Assembly: GCF_034933565.1 (NCBI RefSeq)
Contig: NZ_JAYFNG010000011.1
Span: forward strand, 62,001-126,000
DNA length: 64,000 nt
Direction of reading: 5' to 3'
Source of the DNA: Raineyella sp034933565
GTDB taxonomy: Bacteria; Actinomycetota; Actinomycetes; Propionibacteriales; Propionibacteriaceae
Positions 19,404-27,396 of the stretch are shown piece after piece (position 1 is the first letter of the stretch; every line of letters starts with the position of its first letter). Made by a program: the position numbers and the translations under genes. Under the pieces are notes generated by a model. That model made no database searches and was not told the DNA's origin. It saw nothing but the letters and a program-made list of their open reading frames with translations.

Positions 19404-20980
19404 CGGTCCTCCGCGGGGTTGGCGGCCGCTGCACCCTGCCCGGCCGGATCGGTGGTGGGGGTGGTCGCGTACGTGTCGCCGCCGCCCGGCAGCAGCGGTG
19501 GCTGGCTGCTCGGCGGGGTCACGAAACCATCGCCGAGGATCCCCAGCGCGTGCGGCGGCGGGTCGACCGGGTAGACCCCGTCGAAGCAGGCCCGGCACAG
19601 GCTGTCCGGCTCGCGGTCGGTCGCGGCCACCATGCCCTCCAGGCTGACGTAGCCCAGCGAGTCGGCGCCGATCGAGCGGCAGATCTCCTCGACGTTCAGG
19701 CCGGCGGCGATCAGCTCGGCCCGGGTGGCGAAGTCGATGCCGAAGAAGCAGGGCCAGCGCACCGGCGGGGAGGAGATCCGGACGTGGATCTCGGCCGCGC
19801 CGGCCTCGCGCAGCATCCGGACCAGCGCCCGTTGGGTGTTGCCGCGCACGATCGAGTCGTCGACGACGACCAGGCGCTTGCCCTCGATCACGTGGCGCAG
19901 CGGGTTGAGCTTCAGCCGGATGCCGAGCTGGCGGATGGTCTGGGACGGCTGGATGAACGTACGTCCCACGTAGTTGTTCTTGACCAGGCCCTCGGCGTAG
20001 CGGATGCCGGATTCCTGGGCGTAGCCGATCGCGGCGGGCACACCGGAGGCCGGCACCGGCATCACCAGGTCGGCCTCGACCGGGTGCTCGCGGGCCAACG
20101 CCCGGCCGACCTCGACCCGGGAGGCGTGCACCGAGCGGCCGAAGATGGTGGAGTCGGGGCGGGCGATGTAGACGTACTCGAAGACGCAGCCCTTCCGCCG
20201 GACGTCGGCGAACCGGGTCGAGCGCAGGCCGTCGGCATCGATCGCGATGCACTCCCCCGGCTCGACCTCGCGGATGAACGAGGCGCCGACGATGTCCAGG
20301 GCACAGGTCTCCGACGCGACGACCCAGCCGCGCTCGAGACGGCCCAGGCACAGCGGCCGGAAGCCCTGCGGGTCACGGGCCGCGTAGAGCGTCTTCTCGT
20401 CCATGAACACCAGCGAGAACGCCCCCCGCAGGTGCGGCAGGACCTGCAGCGCCGCGGCCCCCAGCGGCTGGTCGTCGAAGGTGGCGATCAGGGCCGTCAG
20501 GATCGAGGTGTCGTTGGTGGAATCCATCGAGTTCTTGTGCGGCACCTCCTCGGTGGGGCGGCGCTCGTGCAGCCAGCCCTCGAGGTCGTCGGTGTTGATG
20601 AGGTTGCCGTTGTGGGCGAGGGTGATGCCGTACGACGAGGTGGCGCGAAAGGTGGGCTGGGCGTTGCTCCAGACGCTGGCACCGGTCGTGGAGTAGCGGG
20701 TGTGGCCGATGGCGAGGTCACCGGTCAGCGAGTTCAGGGTGCCCTCGTCGAACACCTGCGAGACCAGGCCCATGTCCTTGAACACCATGATCCGCTCGCC
20801 GTCCGAGACGGCGATGCCGGCCGATTCCTGGCCGCGGTGCTGCAGGGCGTAGAGGCCGTAGTCGGAGAGCTTGGACACGTCCTCCCCCGGCGCCCACACG
20901 CCGAACACGCCGCACTCATCCTGCGGGGACTTCTCCAGGGGGTCGAGCTCGGCGGTCAGCCGGCCATCGGGGCGTGGCAC
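19400..20980 (-). CDS. purF: Amidophosphoribosyltransferase
   Basis: First committed step of purine synthesis: PRPP plus glutamine to phosphoribosylamine. The N-terminal nucleophile is Cys23 in DECGVFG; the short 22-residue leader before it is the propeptide expected in this class. The glutaminase domain shows YALQHRGQESAGI, and the C-terminal PRTase domain has VVDDSIVRGNT, the PRPP-binding loop. Four cysteines typical of the Fe-S (Bacillus-like) type seem present (CVFE, CFFG and the C-terminal CRACFDG). The GTG start at 20980 lies six bases after TAGGCT (20987-20992), i.e. leaderless. purM follows with a four-base overlap. 526 residues. Confidence 0.97.
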
Positions 20981-20992
20981 CTCGTCAGCCTA

Positions 20993-21380
20993 ACAGCCCG
21001 GCCCGGATCCTCAACCCGGGTGCACCGTACGTGAGCGCGCCACCGTGGGATCCGAGCTGCTGTGGGACGACCCCGACTGCTCGAGGCCGTCCCGCCGTCC
21101 CGCCGCGGGCAGGTTCGCCGCCAGCCTGCGCATCGGGCGACGTAGCGCGCATCAGCCGACGTTCGCCGACTTCAACGCCAGTCCTCCGTCGGCCGACGCG
21201 AGGAAAGTCGTCGACCGCGGGAATCGTCGGCCAACGCAACACCCCTCACCGCGCCCTCCACCCCACCGCTGCACACCGCATTCCTCCGCCGCCCGACCGC
21301 CGATGCGGCCGCTTGACGAAACCCATCGGGACCCCGGATCCCGACACCGGACACTCACGATTTGCGCATCGCCCCGGGCC
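20993..21380. other. Gene-free stretch upstream of purF
   Basis: About 390 bases with only short random-looking frames. I see no gene and no clear purine-type operator. The purF -10 box lies just inside its left edge (20987-20992). Confidence 0.5.
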
Positions 21381-21596
21381 TCAGCACAGCTCCCGGGGCC
21401 GGGCCCCGACGAGGCGTACGGCCCATTCGGCCGCGGTCAACGGCGCGCCGCGCCCTTGGCGGACGGTCCGGCGCGCCCGGGCGACGTCGACGTCCCACGA
21501 GGCGATCGTGCCGTTCGCGCCGACTCCGACGAGGCGGCGGCCGTCGTCGTCGGACCGGACCTCGTTGATCCGGGTCAGCGTGGCATCGATCCACAC
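21381..21596 (-). pseudogene. Possible C-terminal remnant of a WD40-repeat/nSTAND protein
   Basis: The 71-residue frame contains DGRRLVGVGANGTIASWDVD, which resembles the end of a last WD40 blade, followed by LTAAEWAVRLVGARPREL, resembling the conserved C-terminal tail (..LT..EW...L.G...R..C) after the propeller in large actinobacterial signal-transduction ATPases. The frame stays open about 80 bases further upstream but nothing recognisable precedes it, and there is no promoter or ribosome-binding site. I read it as a decayed fragment; chance similarity is possible. Confidence 0.35.
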
Positions 21597-21649
21597 CCAG
21601 GGGCTGAGGACGCCCCCGCCGGCCGGCGGGCCGATCCCGCCCCGCGCGC

Positions 21650-21738
21650 GTGACAGCCAGAAGCTCAGGGGCGGGTGCTCGGCGGCTGCGCGCTGTTGGT
21701 GCCGGACCCGGTGACAGCCAGAAGCTCAGTGGCGGGTG
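21650..21738. repeat. 28-bp direct repeat, 61-bp period, copying the M20 gene 3' end
   Basis: 21650-21677 and 21711-21738 differ at one base. The right copy contains the real stop codon of the M20 peptidase gene (21726-21728); the left copy lies outside the gene and contains a duplicate stop. Confidence 0.8.
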
Positions 21739-23090
21739 GCTCCCAGGGTGGCCAGGAGCAGCGCCTCGGACAGGCAGGCGTGCCGGAAGTCGCCCAGGTG
21801 CAGCGACTCGTCGATGCCGTGCGCCCGGCAGTCGGGATCCTCCACGGCGGTGACCAGCACGGTGGCCTCGGGGACCAGCTGCTGGAAGTCCGCCACCATC
21901 GGGATGGAGCCGCCCTGACCGATGGTCACCGGCTCGATCCCCCAGGCGGCGGTGAAGGCCGCCACGGCGGCGTCGGCGTACGGCCCGACCAGCGGCGCCT
22001 CGCCGGGGGCGCCCATCTCACCGCGGACCACCTCGACGCGGGCGCCCCACGGGGCGTGCGCCTCCAGGTGCCCGACCAGGGCGTCCATCGCGGCCGCCGG
22101 GTCCTGGCCGGGGGCCAGCCGGAGGCTGACCTTCGCCCGGGCGCTGGGCGCCAGCGTGTTCGAGGCACTGTCCACCGGGGTGGCGTCGAGACCGATCACC
22201 GAGACGGCCGGCCGGGTCCACAGCCGGTCGGTGACCGGCCCGTCGCCGAGGTAGGCGACCCCGGGCAGCACGCCGCTCTCCTCGGCCAGCCGGTCGGCCG
22301 GGTAGTCGAGGCCGGGGCCGGGCCGCGAGACGAGGCCGTCGACGGCGACGTTGCCCGCGTCGTCGTGCAGGGTGGCCAGCAGCCGGCACAGCGTGGTCAG
22401 GGCGTCGGGGGCGACCCCGCCGTACTGCCCGGAGTGCAGCGCATGGTCGAGGGTGCGGACGGTGACGGTGCAGTCGAGGACGCCACGCAGGGTGGTGGTG
22501 AAGGCGGGGACGCCGACCGCCCAGTTGCCGGAGTCGGCGATGACGTACGCGTCGGCGGTCAGCTCCTCGCGGTGCTGCTCCAGCAGCGTCCGCAGGGTCC
22601 GTGAGCCGGCCTCCTCCTCGCCCTCGACGAACAGCGTCACGCCGACCGGCGGGCGGCCGTCGAAGGCGCGCAGTGCGGCCAGGTGCACCGCGATCCCGGC
22701 CTTGTCGTCGGAGGTCCCCCGGCCGTAGAGCCGCCCGTCGCGTTCCGTCGCCGTGAACGGGGCGGAGGTCCACTGGCTGACGTCGCCGGTCGGCTGGACG
22801 TCGTGGTGGGCGTAGAGGCAGATGGTCGGGGCGCCCTGCGGTGCCGGGTAGCGGCCGAGCACCGCCGGGCCGCCGCCCGCTTCGACGATCCGGACATCGG
22901 GGCAGCCGGCGTCGGTCAGCAGTGCCGCGACCGTCTCGGCGCTCGCCCGGACGTCCTGCGCGTGGCCCGGATCGACGCTGACCGACGGGATCGCCACCAG
23001 ACGCGCCAGGTCGTCGAGCACCCCGGGCAGCAGCTCGTCGAGACGGGCGGCAAGGGCATCACGGGTCGGAGCGAGGACGGCATCGGTCAT
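21726..23090 (-). CDS. M20 family dipeptidase
   Basis: Zinc-dependent peptidase, 454 residues, hydrolysing dipeptides or small peptides in the cytoplasm. Metal and catalytic motifs: YAHHDVQPTG (His and the catalytic Asp), GRGTSDDKAG (bridging Asp), EGEEEAGS (catalytic Glu and metal Glu), and HGIDESLHL (last His). The lid/dimerisation domain lies at about 190-330 (LHSGQYGGVAPD). TAGGGT at 23097-23102 is six bases before ATG 23090 (leaderless type). Flanked by purF and purL on the same strand but with its own promoter box, so probably not part of the purine regulon. Confidence 0.92.
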   Translation of the reverse strand: MTDAVLAPTRDALAARLDELLPGVLDDLARLVAIPSVSVDPGHAQDVRASAETVAALLTDAGCPDVRIVEAGGGPAVLGRYPAPQGAPTICLYAHHDVQPTGDVSQWTSAPFTATERDGRLYGRGTSDDKAGIAVHLAALRAFDGRPPVGVTLFVEGEEEAGSRTLRTLLEQHREELTADAYVIADSGNWAVGVPAFTTTLRGVLDCTVTVRTLDHALHSGQYGGVAPDALTTLCRLLATLHDDAGNVAVDGLVSRPGPGLDYPADRLAEESGVLPGVAYLGDGPVTDRLWTRPAVSVIGLDATPVDSASNTLAPSARAKVSLRLAPGQDPAAAMDALVGHLEAHAPWGARVEVVRGEMGAPGEAPLVGPYADAAVAAFTAAWGIEPVTIGQGGSIPMVADFQQLVPEATVLVTAVEDPDCRAHGIDESLHLGDFRHACLSEALLLATLGATRH

Positions 23091-23144
23091 GGCACCACCC
23101 TAGGCCGTCGGGGCGGACCGGCGGCCGGCGGGACACCGGCGGAA

Positions 23145-23248
23145 ACACTCGGCCGCCTCAGGCACGCGAGCACTCGACCGGCTCAGGCCGGCAGCCGGGA
23201 GCCCGACCGGCTCAGGCGAACCGGGCGGGAGTCCCGACCGCTCAGGCC
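23145..23248. repeat. Four decaying copies of the purL 3' end
   Basis: Units resembling CACTCGACCGGCTCAGGC begin at 23145, 23171, 23201 and 23232, 26-31 bp apart. The last one contains the true purL stop (TCA on plus, 23242-23244). The copies extend away from the gene into the gap before the M20 promoter. Confidence 0.75.
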
Positions 23249-25491
23249 AGTGCGGCCCGGATCGGGGCGGCCCAGGCGGCCCGCAGCGCATCGAGACCGA
23301 GGCGGAACTGCCCCTCGACCTCGACGGCCGCGTCGTCGGTGACCTCACCCAGGCGCCCGGCGGGGACGCCGTGCTCGGCGCACAGTGCGGCGAGCCGACC
23401 GGCCTTCTCCGGCGCGACCGAGACCACGGCGCGGGCCACCGACTCGGAGAACAGCCCGACGAACGGGTCGCCCTCCAGCCGGACCCGTACGCCCTGACCG
23501 TGGCGCAGCGCGGACTCGACCAGGCCGACCGCCAGGCCGCCGGCGGACAGGTCGTGGGCGCTGGTGAGCAGCCCCTCCTGTGCGGCGGTGGCCATCACGG
23601 CGGCGAGCCGCTGCTCGGCGGCGAAGTCGACCCGCGGCGGGACGCCCCCGAGGTGCTGGTGCACCACGCCGGCCCAGACCGAGCCGTCGAGCTCCTCGTG
23701 GGTGGCGCCGAGCTGCCAGACCTCGTCCCCCGCGGCGCGGAAGCCCGTCGTGGTGTGCCGGGTGACGTCGTCGACGACGCCGAGCACGCCGATCAGCGGT
23801 GTGGGCAGGATCGCGGTGTCGCCGGTCTGGTTGTAGAAGCTGACGTTGCCGCCGGTGACCGGGGTGCCGAGGGTGGCGCAGCCGTCGACCAGGCCCTTGA
23901 TCGACTCGACGAAGGACCACATCACCTCGGGGTCCTCGGGCGAGCCGTAGTTGAGGCAGTCGGTGATGGCGACCGGGGTCGCGCCGGTGACGGCGACGTT
24001 GCGGTAGGCCTCGGCCAGCGACAGCTGGGCGCCGAGGTAGGGGTTCAGCCAGGTGTAGCGGCCATTGGCATCAGTCGACAGGGCGATGCCGAGGTTGGTC
24101 GTCTCATCGATCCGCAGCATGCCGGAGTCGTCCGGCTGGGCCAGCACGGAGTTGCCGCGGACGTAGCGGTCGTACTGGTCGGTGACCCAGGACTTGTCGG
24201 CCTGGTTGGGCGACCCGATCACCTGCAGGACCGTACGACCCAGCGCCTCGCCGTCGGCGGGACGGGCCAGCGAGGCGGTGGTGTCCGCCTCGATCCGGGC
24301 CTGGTCGGCGCGGGGCTGCTGCGGGCGGTCGTAGACCGGGCCCTCGTGGGCGACGGTGCGCGGCGGGACGTCGACGACGACCTCGCCGTTCCATTCGATG
24401 ATCAGCCGGTCCCCGTCGGTGACCTCACCGACGACCGCGGCCTCGACGTCCCACTTGGCGCAGATCGCCATGAACCGGTCCACGTCGCCGGGGTGGACGA
24501 CGGCCATCATCCGCTCCTGCGACTCGCTCATCAGGATCTCCTCCGGCGACAGCGTGTGGTCGCGGAGCTTGACCTCGTTCATGTTCACCCACATGCCGCC
24601 GTCTCCGGCAGAAGCGAGCTCGGAGGTGGCGCAGGACAGGCCGGCGGCGCCGAAGTCCTGGATCGAGGTCACGACACCGGCGGCGAAGAGCTCGAGGGTG
24701 CACTCGATCAGCAGCTTCTCCATGAACGGGTCACCGACCTGTACGGCCGGGCGCTTGCCCTCGCCGCCCTCGTCGAAGGTCTCCGAGGCGAGGATCGAGG
24801 CGCCGCCGATGCCGTCGCCGCCGGTGCGGGCGCCGTACATGATGACCTTGTTGCCGACGCCGGTGGCCTTGGCGAACTTCAGGTCCTCGTGACGCAGCAC
24901 GCCGACACACAGGGCGTTGACCAGCGGGTTGCCGGCGTACGAGGCATCGAACTCGACCTCGCCGCCGATGTTGGGCAGGCCGAGGCAGTTGCCGTAGTCA
25001 CCGACGCCGGACACCACGCCGGGCAGCACCCGGGCGGTGTCGGCCGCGTCCAGCGGACCGAACCGCAGGGCGTCCATCACCCCGATCGGCCGGGCGCCCA
25101 TGGCGAGGATGTCGCGGACGATGCCGCCGACGCCGGTCGCGGCACCCTGGTGCGGCTCCACGTACGACGGGTGGTTGTGCGACTCGGCCTTGAAGGTGAC
25201 CGCATAGCCCTGGCCGATGTCGACCACACCGGCGTTGTCGCCGATGCCGGCGAGCAACGGGCCGCGCGGTGTCGTCTGGGGCAGGACGGAGAACCGCTTC
25301 AGGTGCATCTTGGAGGACTTGTACGAGCAGTGCTCCGACCACATGACGGAGTACATCGCCAGTTCGCACCCGGTGGGGCGCCGTCCGAGGATCTCGCGGA
25401 TGCGCCGGTACTCGTCCTCTTTCAGCCCGAGCTCAGCCCAGGGCTGCTCGACGTCGGGGGTCTCCTGCGCGTTCTTCACGGTGTCGGCCAC
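23242..25491 (-). CDS. purL: Phosphoribosylformylglycinamidine synthase subunit PurL (small type)
   Basis: ATP-dependent fourth step of purine synthesis, FGAR to FGAM. At 749 residues this is the small PurL, which needs the separate PurQ and PurS subunits encoded about 19 kb away in this window. Motifs include SEHCSYKSSK, AVTFKAESHNHPS, GDGIGGAS, FGAAGLSCATSE, and the second half DCLNYGSPEDPEVMW and SAHDLSAGGLAVGL. TAGATT at 25498-25503 lies six bases before GTG 25491 (leaderless type). Its 3' end has been duplicated several times downstream. Confidence 0.97.
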   Translation of the reverse strand: MADTVKNAQETPDVEQPWAELGLKEDEYRRIREILGRRPTGCELAMYSVMWSEHCSYKSSKMHLKRFSVLPQTTPRGPLLAGIGDNAGVVDIGQGYAVTFKAESHNHPSYVEPHQGAATGVGGIVRDILAMGARPIGVMDALRFGPLDAADTARVLPGVVSGVGDYGNCLGLPNIGGEVEFDASYAGNPLVNALCVGVLRHEDLKFAKATGVGNKVIMYGARTGGDGIGGASILASETFDEGGEGKRPAVQVGDPFMEKLLIECTLELFAAGVVTSIQDFGAAGLSCATSELASAGDGGMWVNMNEVKLRDHTLSPEEILMSESQERMMAVVHPGDVDRFMAICAKWDVEAAVVGEVTDGDRLIIEWNGEVVVDVPPRTVAHEGPVYDRPQQPRADQARIEADTTASLARPADGEALGRTVLQVIGSPNQADKSWVTDQYDRYVRGNSVLAQPDDSGMLRIDETTNLGIALSTDANGRYTWLNPYLGAQLSLAEAYRNVAVTGATPVAITDCLNYGSPEDPEVMWSFVESIKGLVDGCATLGTPVTGGNVSFYNQTGDTAILPTPLIGVLGVVDDVTRHTTTGFRAAGDEVWQLGATHEELDGSVWAGVVHQHLGGVPPRVDFAAEQRLAAVMATAAQEGLLTSAHDLSAGGLAVGLVESALRHGQGVRVRLEGDPFVGLFSESVARAVVSVAPEKAGRLAALCAEHGVPAGRLGEVTDDAAVEVEGQFRLGLDALRAAWAAPIRAALA

Positions 25492-25616
25492 GGGCCAAAT
25501 CTATCGGTTCAGGCACTGCTGCGGCACTCCGGTCACCGTTGCAGATGCTTCCGGTCACCCGTGGCAGGTGCTTCCGGGGTCCGGGAGCCGGCGCGGTCGG
25601 GTCCGCGGAGCGGGCG

Positions 25617-25740
25617 GTTCACGCCTCCGGGGCCCGGCGTCACGCGTTCAGCGGGCCGGTGGTTTCGCGGCCCGGCGGTACGCGTTCAGCGGGCCGGTGG
25701 TTTCAGCGGCTCGGCGTCACGCCTTCAGCGGACGGCGCCG
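25617..25740. repeat. Three copies of the benE 3' end, about 38-bp period
   Basis: A unit around CGTCACGCGTTCAGCGGGCC occurs near 25637 and 25676 and as the real gene end near 25714 (stop 25717-25719). A weaker copy begins near 25617. The first outside copy retains a stop-like TCA at 25640-25642. Confidence 0.75.
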
Positions 25741-27090
25741 CAGCACCGCGTACGTCACGATCCCGGCGAGCAGCCCCCAGAAGGCGGCAACGATGCCGAA
25801 CGGATGGATGCCGGACACCGAGACCACCAGGGTGACCAGGGACGCCTCGATCACCGCGGGCCCGTACTCGCCCTCCTGCATGGTGGCACGCAGCGCGTTC
25901 TGGGTCGGGACGAGCAACGCGACCCCGGCCAGCGCGGTGAGCATCGCCGGCGGGATCGCGGCGAACAGCCCGACGATCATCGTGGCGAGGAACCCGCCGA
26001 GGACGTAGAAGATGCCGGTGGAGATGCCGGCGACGTAGCGACGGCCCCGGTCCGGATGCGACTCGGCACTGGTGGCGATGGCTGCCGTGACCGCCGCCAG
26101 ATTGAGCGCGTGGGCACCGAAGAGGGCGAAGACGACCGACATGATGCCCGAGCCGGTGAGCAGCAGCCGGTCGTCGGGCTCGAACCCGGATGCCCGCATC
26201 ACGATCAGCCCGGGCGCGTTCTGGCCGGCCTGGGTGACGATGAACAGCGGGACGGCGATGCCCAGGATCGAGCCGACGCTGAACTGCGGGACGAGCAGGG
26301 TGGGCACGGTTATCCCGGGGTGCACGTCGAGGGTGCTCGAGGTGCCCGTCACCATGGCGAGGATGCCGCCGAGTGCCATCGCGCCGAACACGGCGTAGCG
26401 CGGGGCGAACCGGCGGCCCACCAGGTAGCCGACGACGATCCCGCCGGCGACGATCGGGGCCTTGACGACGGCTCCGGCGACGGTGATCGCGAACGGCATC
26501 AGCACCCCGGCGAGCACGGCCTGGGTGATCGGCCGCGGCACCATCGCGAGCAGGCGCCCGATCAGGCCGGTGGCGCCGAGTAGCGCGCTGAGCACGCCGC
26601 AGACGATGTAGGCCCCGACCGCCTCGTTCAGCGAGTAGCTGCCCAGGGTGCCGATCAGCACCGCCGCGCCCGGGATGGACCAGGCGATCATGATCGGCTG
26701 GCGGGTGACCAGGCTGCCGAGGATGCAGGCGACCCCCGACCCGACGGAGATGGCCCACACCCAGGAACTGGTCACGTCGTTCGACAGACCGCCGGCGCGC
26801 GCGGCCTGGAGGACGACGAGCAGCGGGCCGGCATAGGAGATCGCGACGGCGACGAAACCGGCGACGATCGCCGAGCCGGACAGGTCGGCGCGCAGGCTCC
26901 GCCGCCGACGGCCTGCGGGCCGCTTCCCTCGGTCGGCCCCGGGGACACCGGCACCGCGTACGCCGGTCCTGGATGCCACGGTCTCGGGTGCGACGGTCCC
27001 GCGGGGGCGGGTCCCGGGTACGTCTGCCGCAGGTACCTCGGGCACCGTGCCCGTCGTGGGGTCGGTCGCGGTCGGCGACTGCTGGTCCAT
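25717..27090 (-). CDS. Benzoate/H+ symporter family permease (BenE type)
   Basis: Polytopic inner-membrane transporter, 457 residues, with about 11-12 hydrophobic segments from residue 75 onward. The conserved BenE stretch ADLSGSAIVAGFVAVAISYA and FGAHALNLAAVTAAIA, with its small-residue-rich NLAA motif, support the family. The first 65 residues are a hydrophilic, non-conserved tail rich in Pro, Thr and Arg. No aromatic catabolic genes are nearby, so the substrate (benzoate or another small carboxylate) is unproven. ATG 27090 is chosen; the frame is open for another 24 codons. The ribosome-binding site is weak (AGGAC). Confidence 0.85.
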   Translation of the reverse strand: MDQQSPTATDPTTGTVPEVPAADVPGTRPRGTVAPETVASRTGVRGAGVPGADRGKRPAGRRRRSLRADLSGSAIVAGFVAVAISYAGPLLVVLQAARAGGLSNDVTSSWVWAISVGSGVACILGSLVTRQPIMIAWSIPGAAVLIGTLGSYSLNEAVGAYIVCGVLSALLGATGLIGRLLAMVPRPITQAVLAGVLMPFAITVAGAVVKAPIVAGGIVVGYLVGRRFAPRYAVFGAMALGGILAMVTGTSSTLDVHPGITVPTLLVPQFSVGSILGIAVPLFIVTQAGQNAPGLIVMRASGFEPDDRLLLTGSGIMSVVFALFGAHALNLAAVTAAIATSAESHPDRGRRYVAGISTGIFYVLGGFLATMIVGLFAAIPPAMLTALAGVALLVPTQNALRATMQEGEYGPAVIEASLVTLVVSVSGIHPFGIVAAFWGLLAGIVTYAVLRRRPLKA

Positions 27091-27179
27091 TGCACCGTCC
27101 TGGTCCTGCGGGCCCGCCAGGGGCGACGTCGAAGGCGCGGTCGGGCCGCACCACTGTGGCACCCATCACACCGGGCGTG

Positions 27180-27396
27180 CGGGACCGGGGGAACCGGACG
27201 TTCCGGGGAGGGGGACCGGGGCGACCGTGGCCGGGCAGTTGTCCGGGGCGGGACCGGGTAGATGTCCGGGTCGACCGGGGCTGTGTCGACCCGAGATCGA
27301 CCGACCAGGAAGCCCGGGCCGGGACCGACCGACCGACCAGGAACGCCCGGGCCGGGACGACCAGAAACGCTCGCGGCGGGACCGACCGGGCCCGGA
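27180..27396. repeat. Decayed GC-rich tandem repeats between benE and pepN
   Basis: A word like GACCAGGAAGCCCGGGCCGG recurs, best seen at 27302-27330 and 27335-27360, with weaker forms on both sides. No gene is visible in this space. Confidence 0.5.

Noticed and set aside
20985..21242. 85-residue minus-strand frame upstream of purF
   Set aside because: Overlaps the purF -10 box, has no ribosome-binding site and no recognisable similarity.
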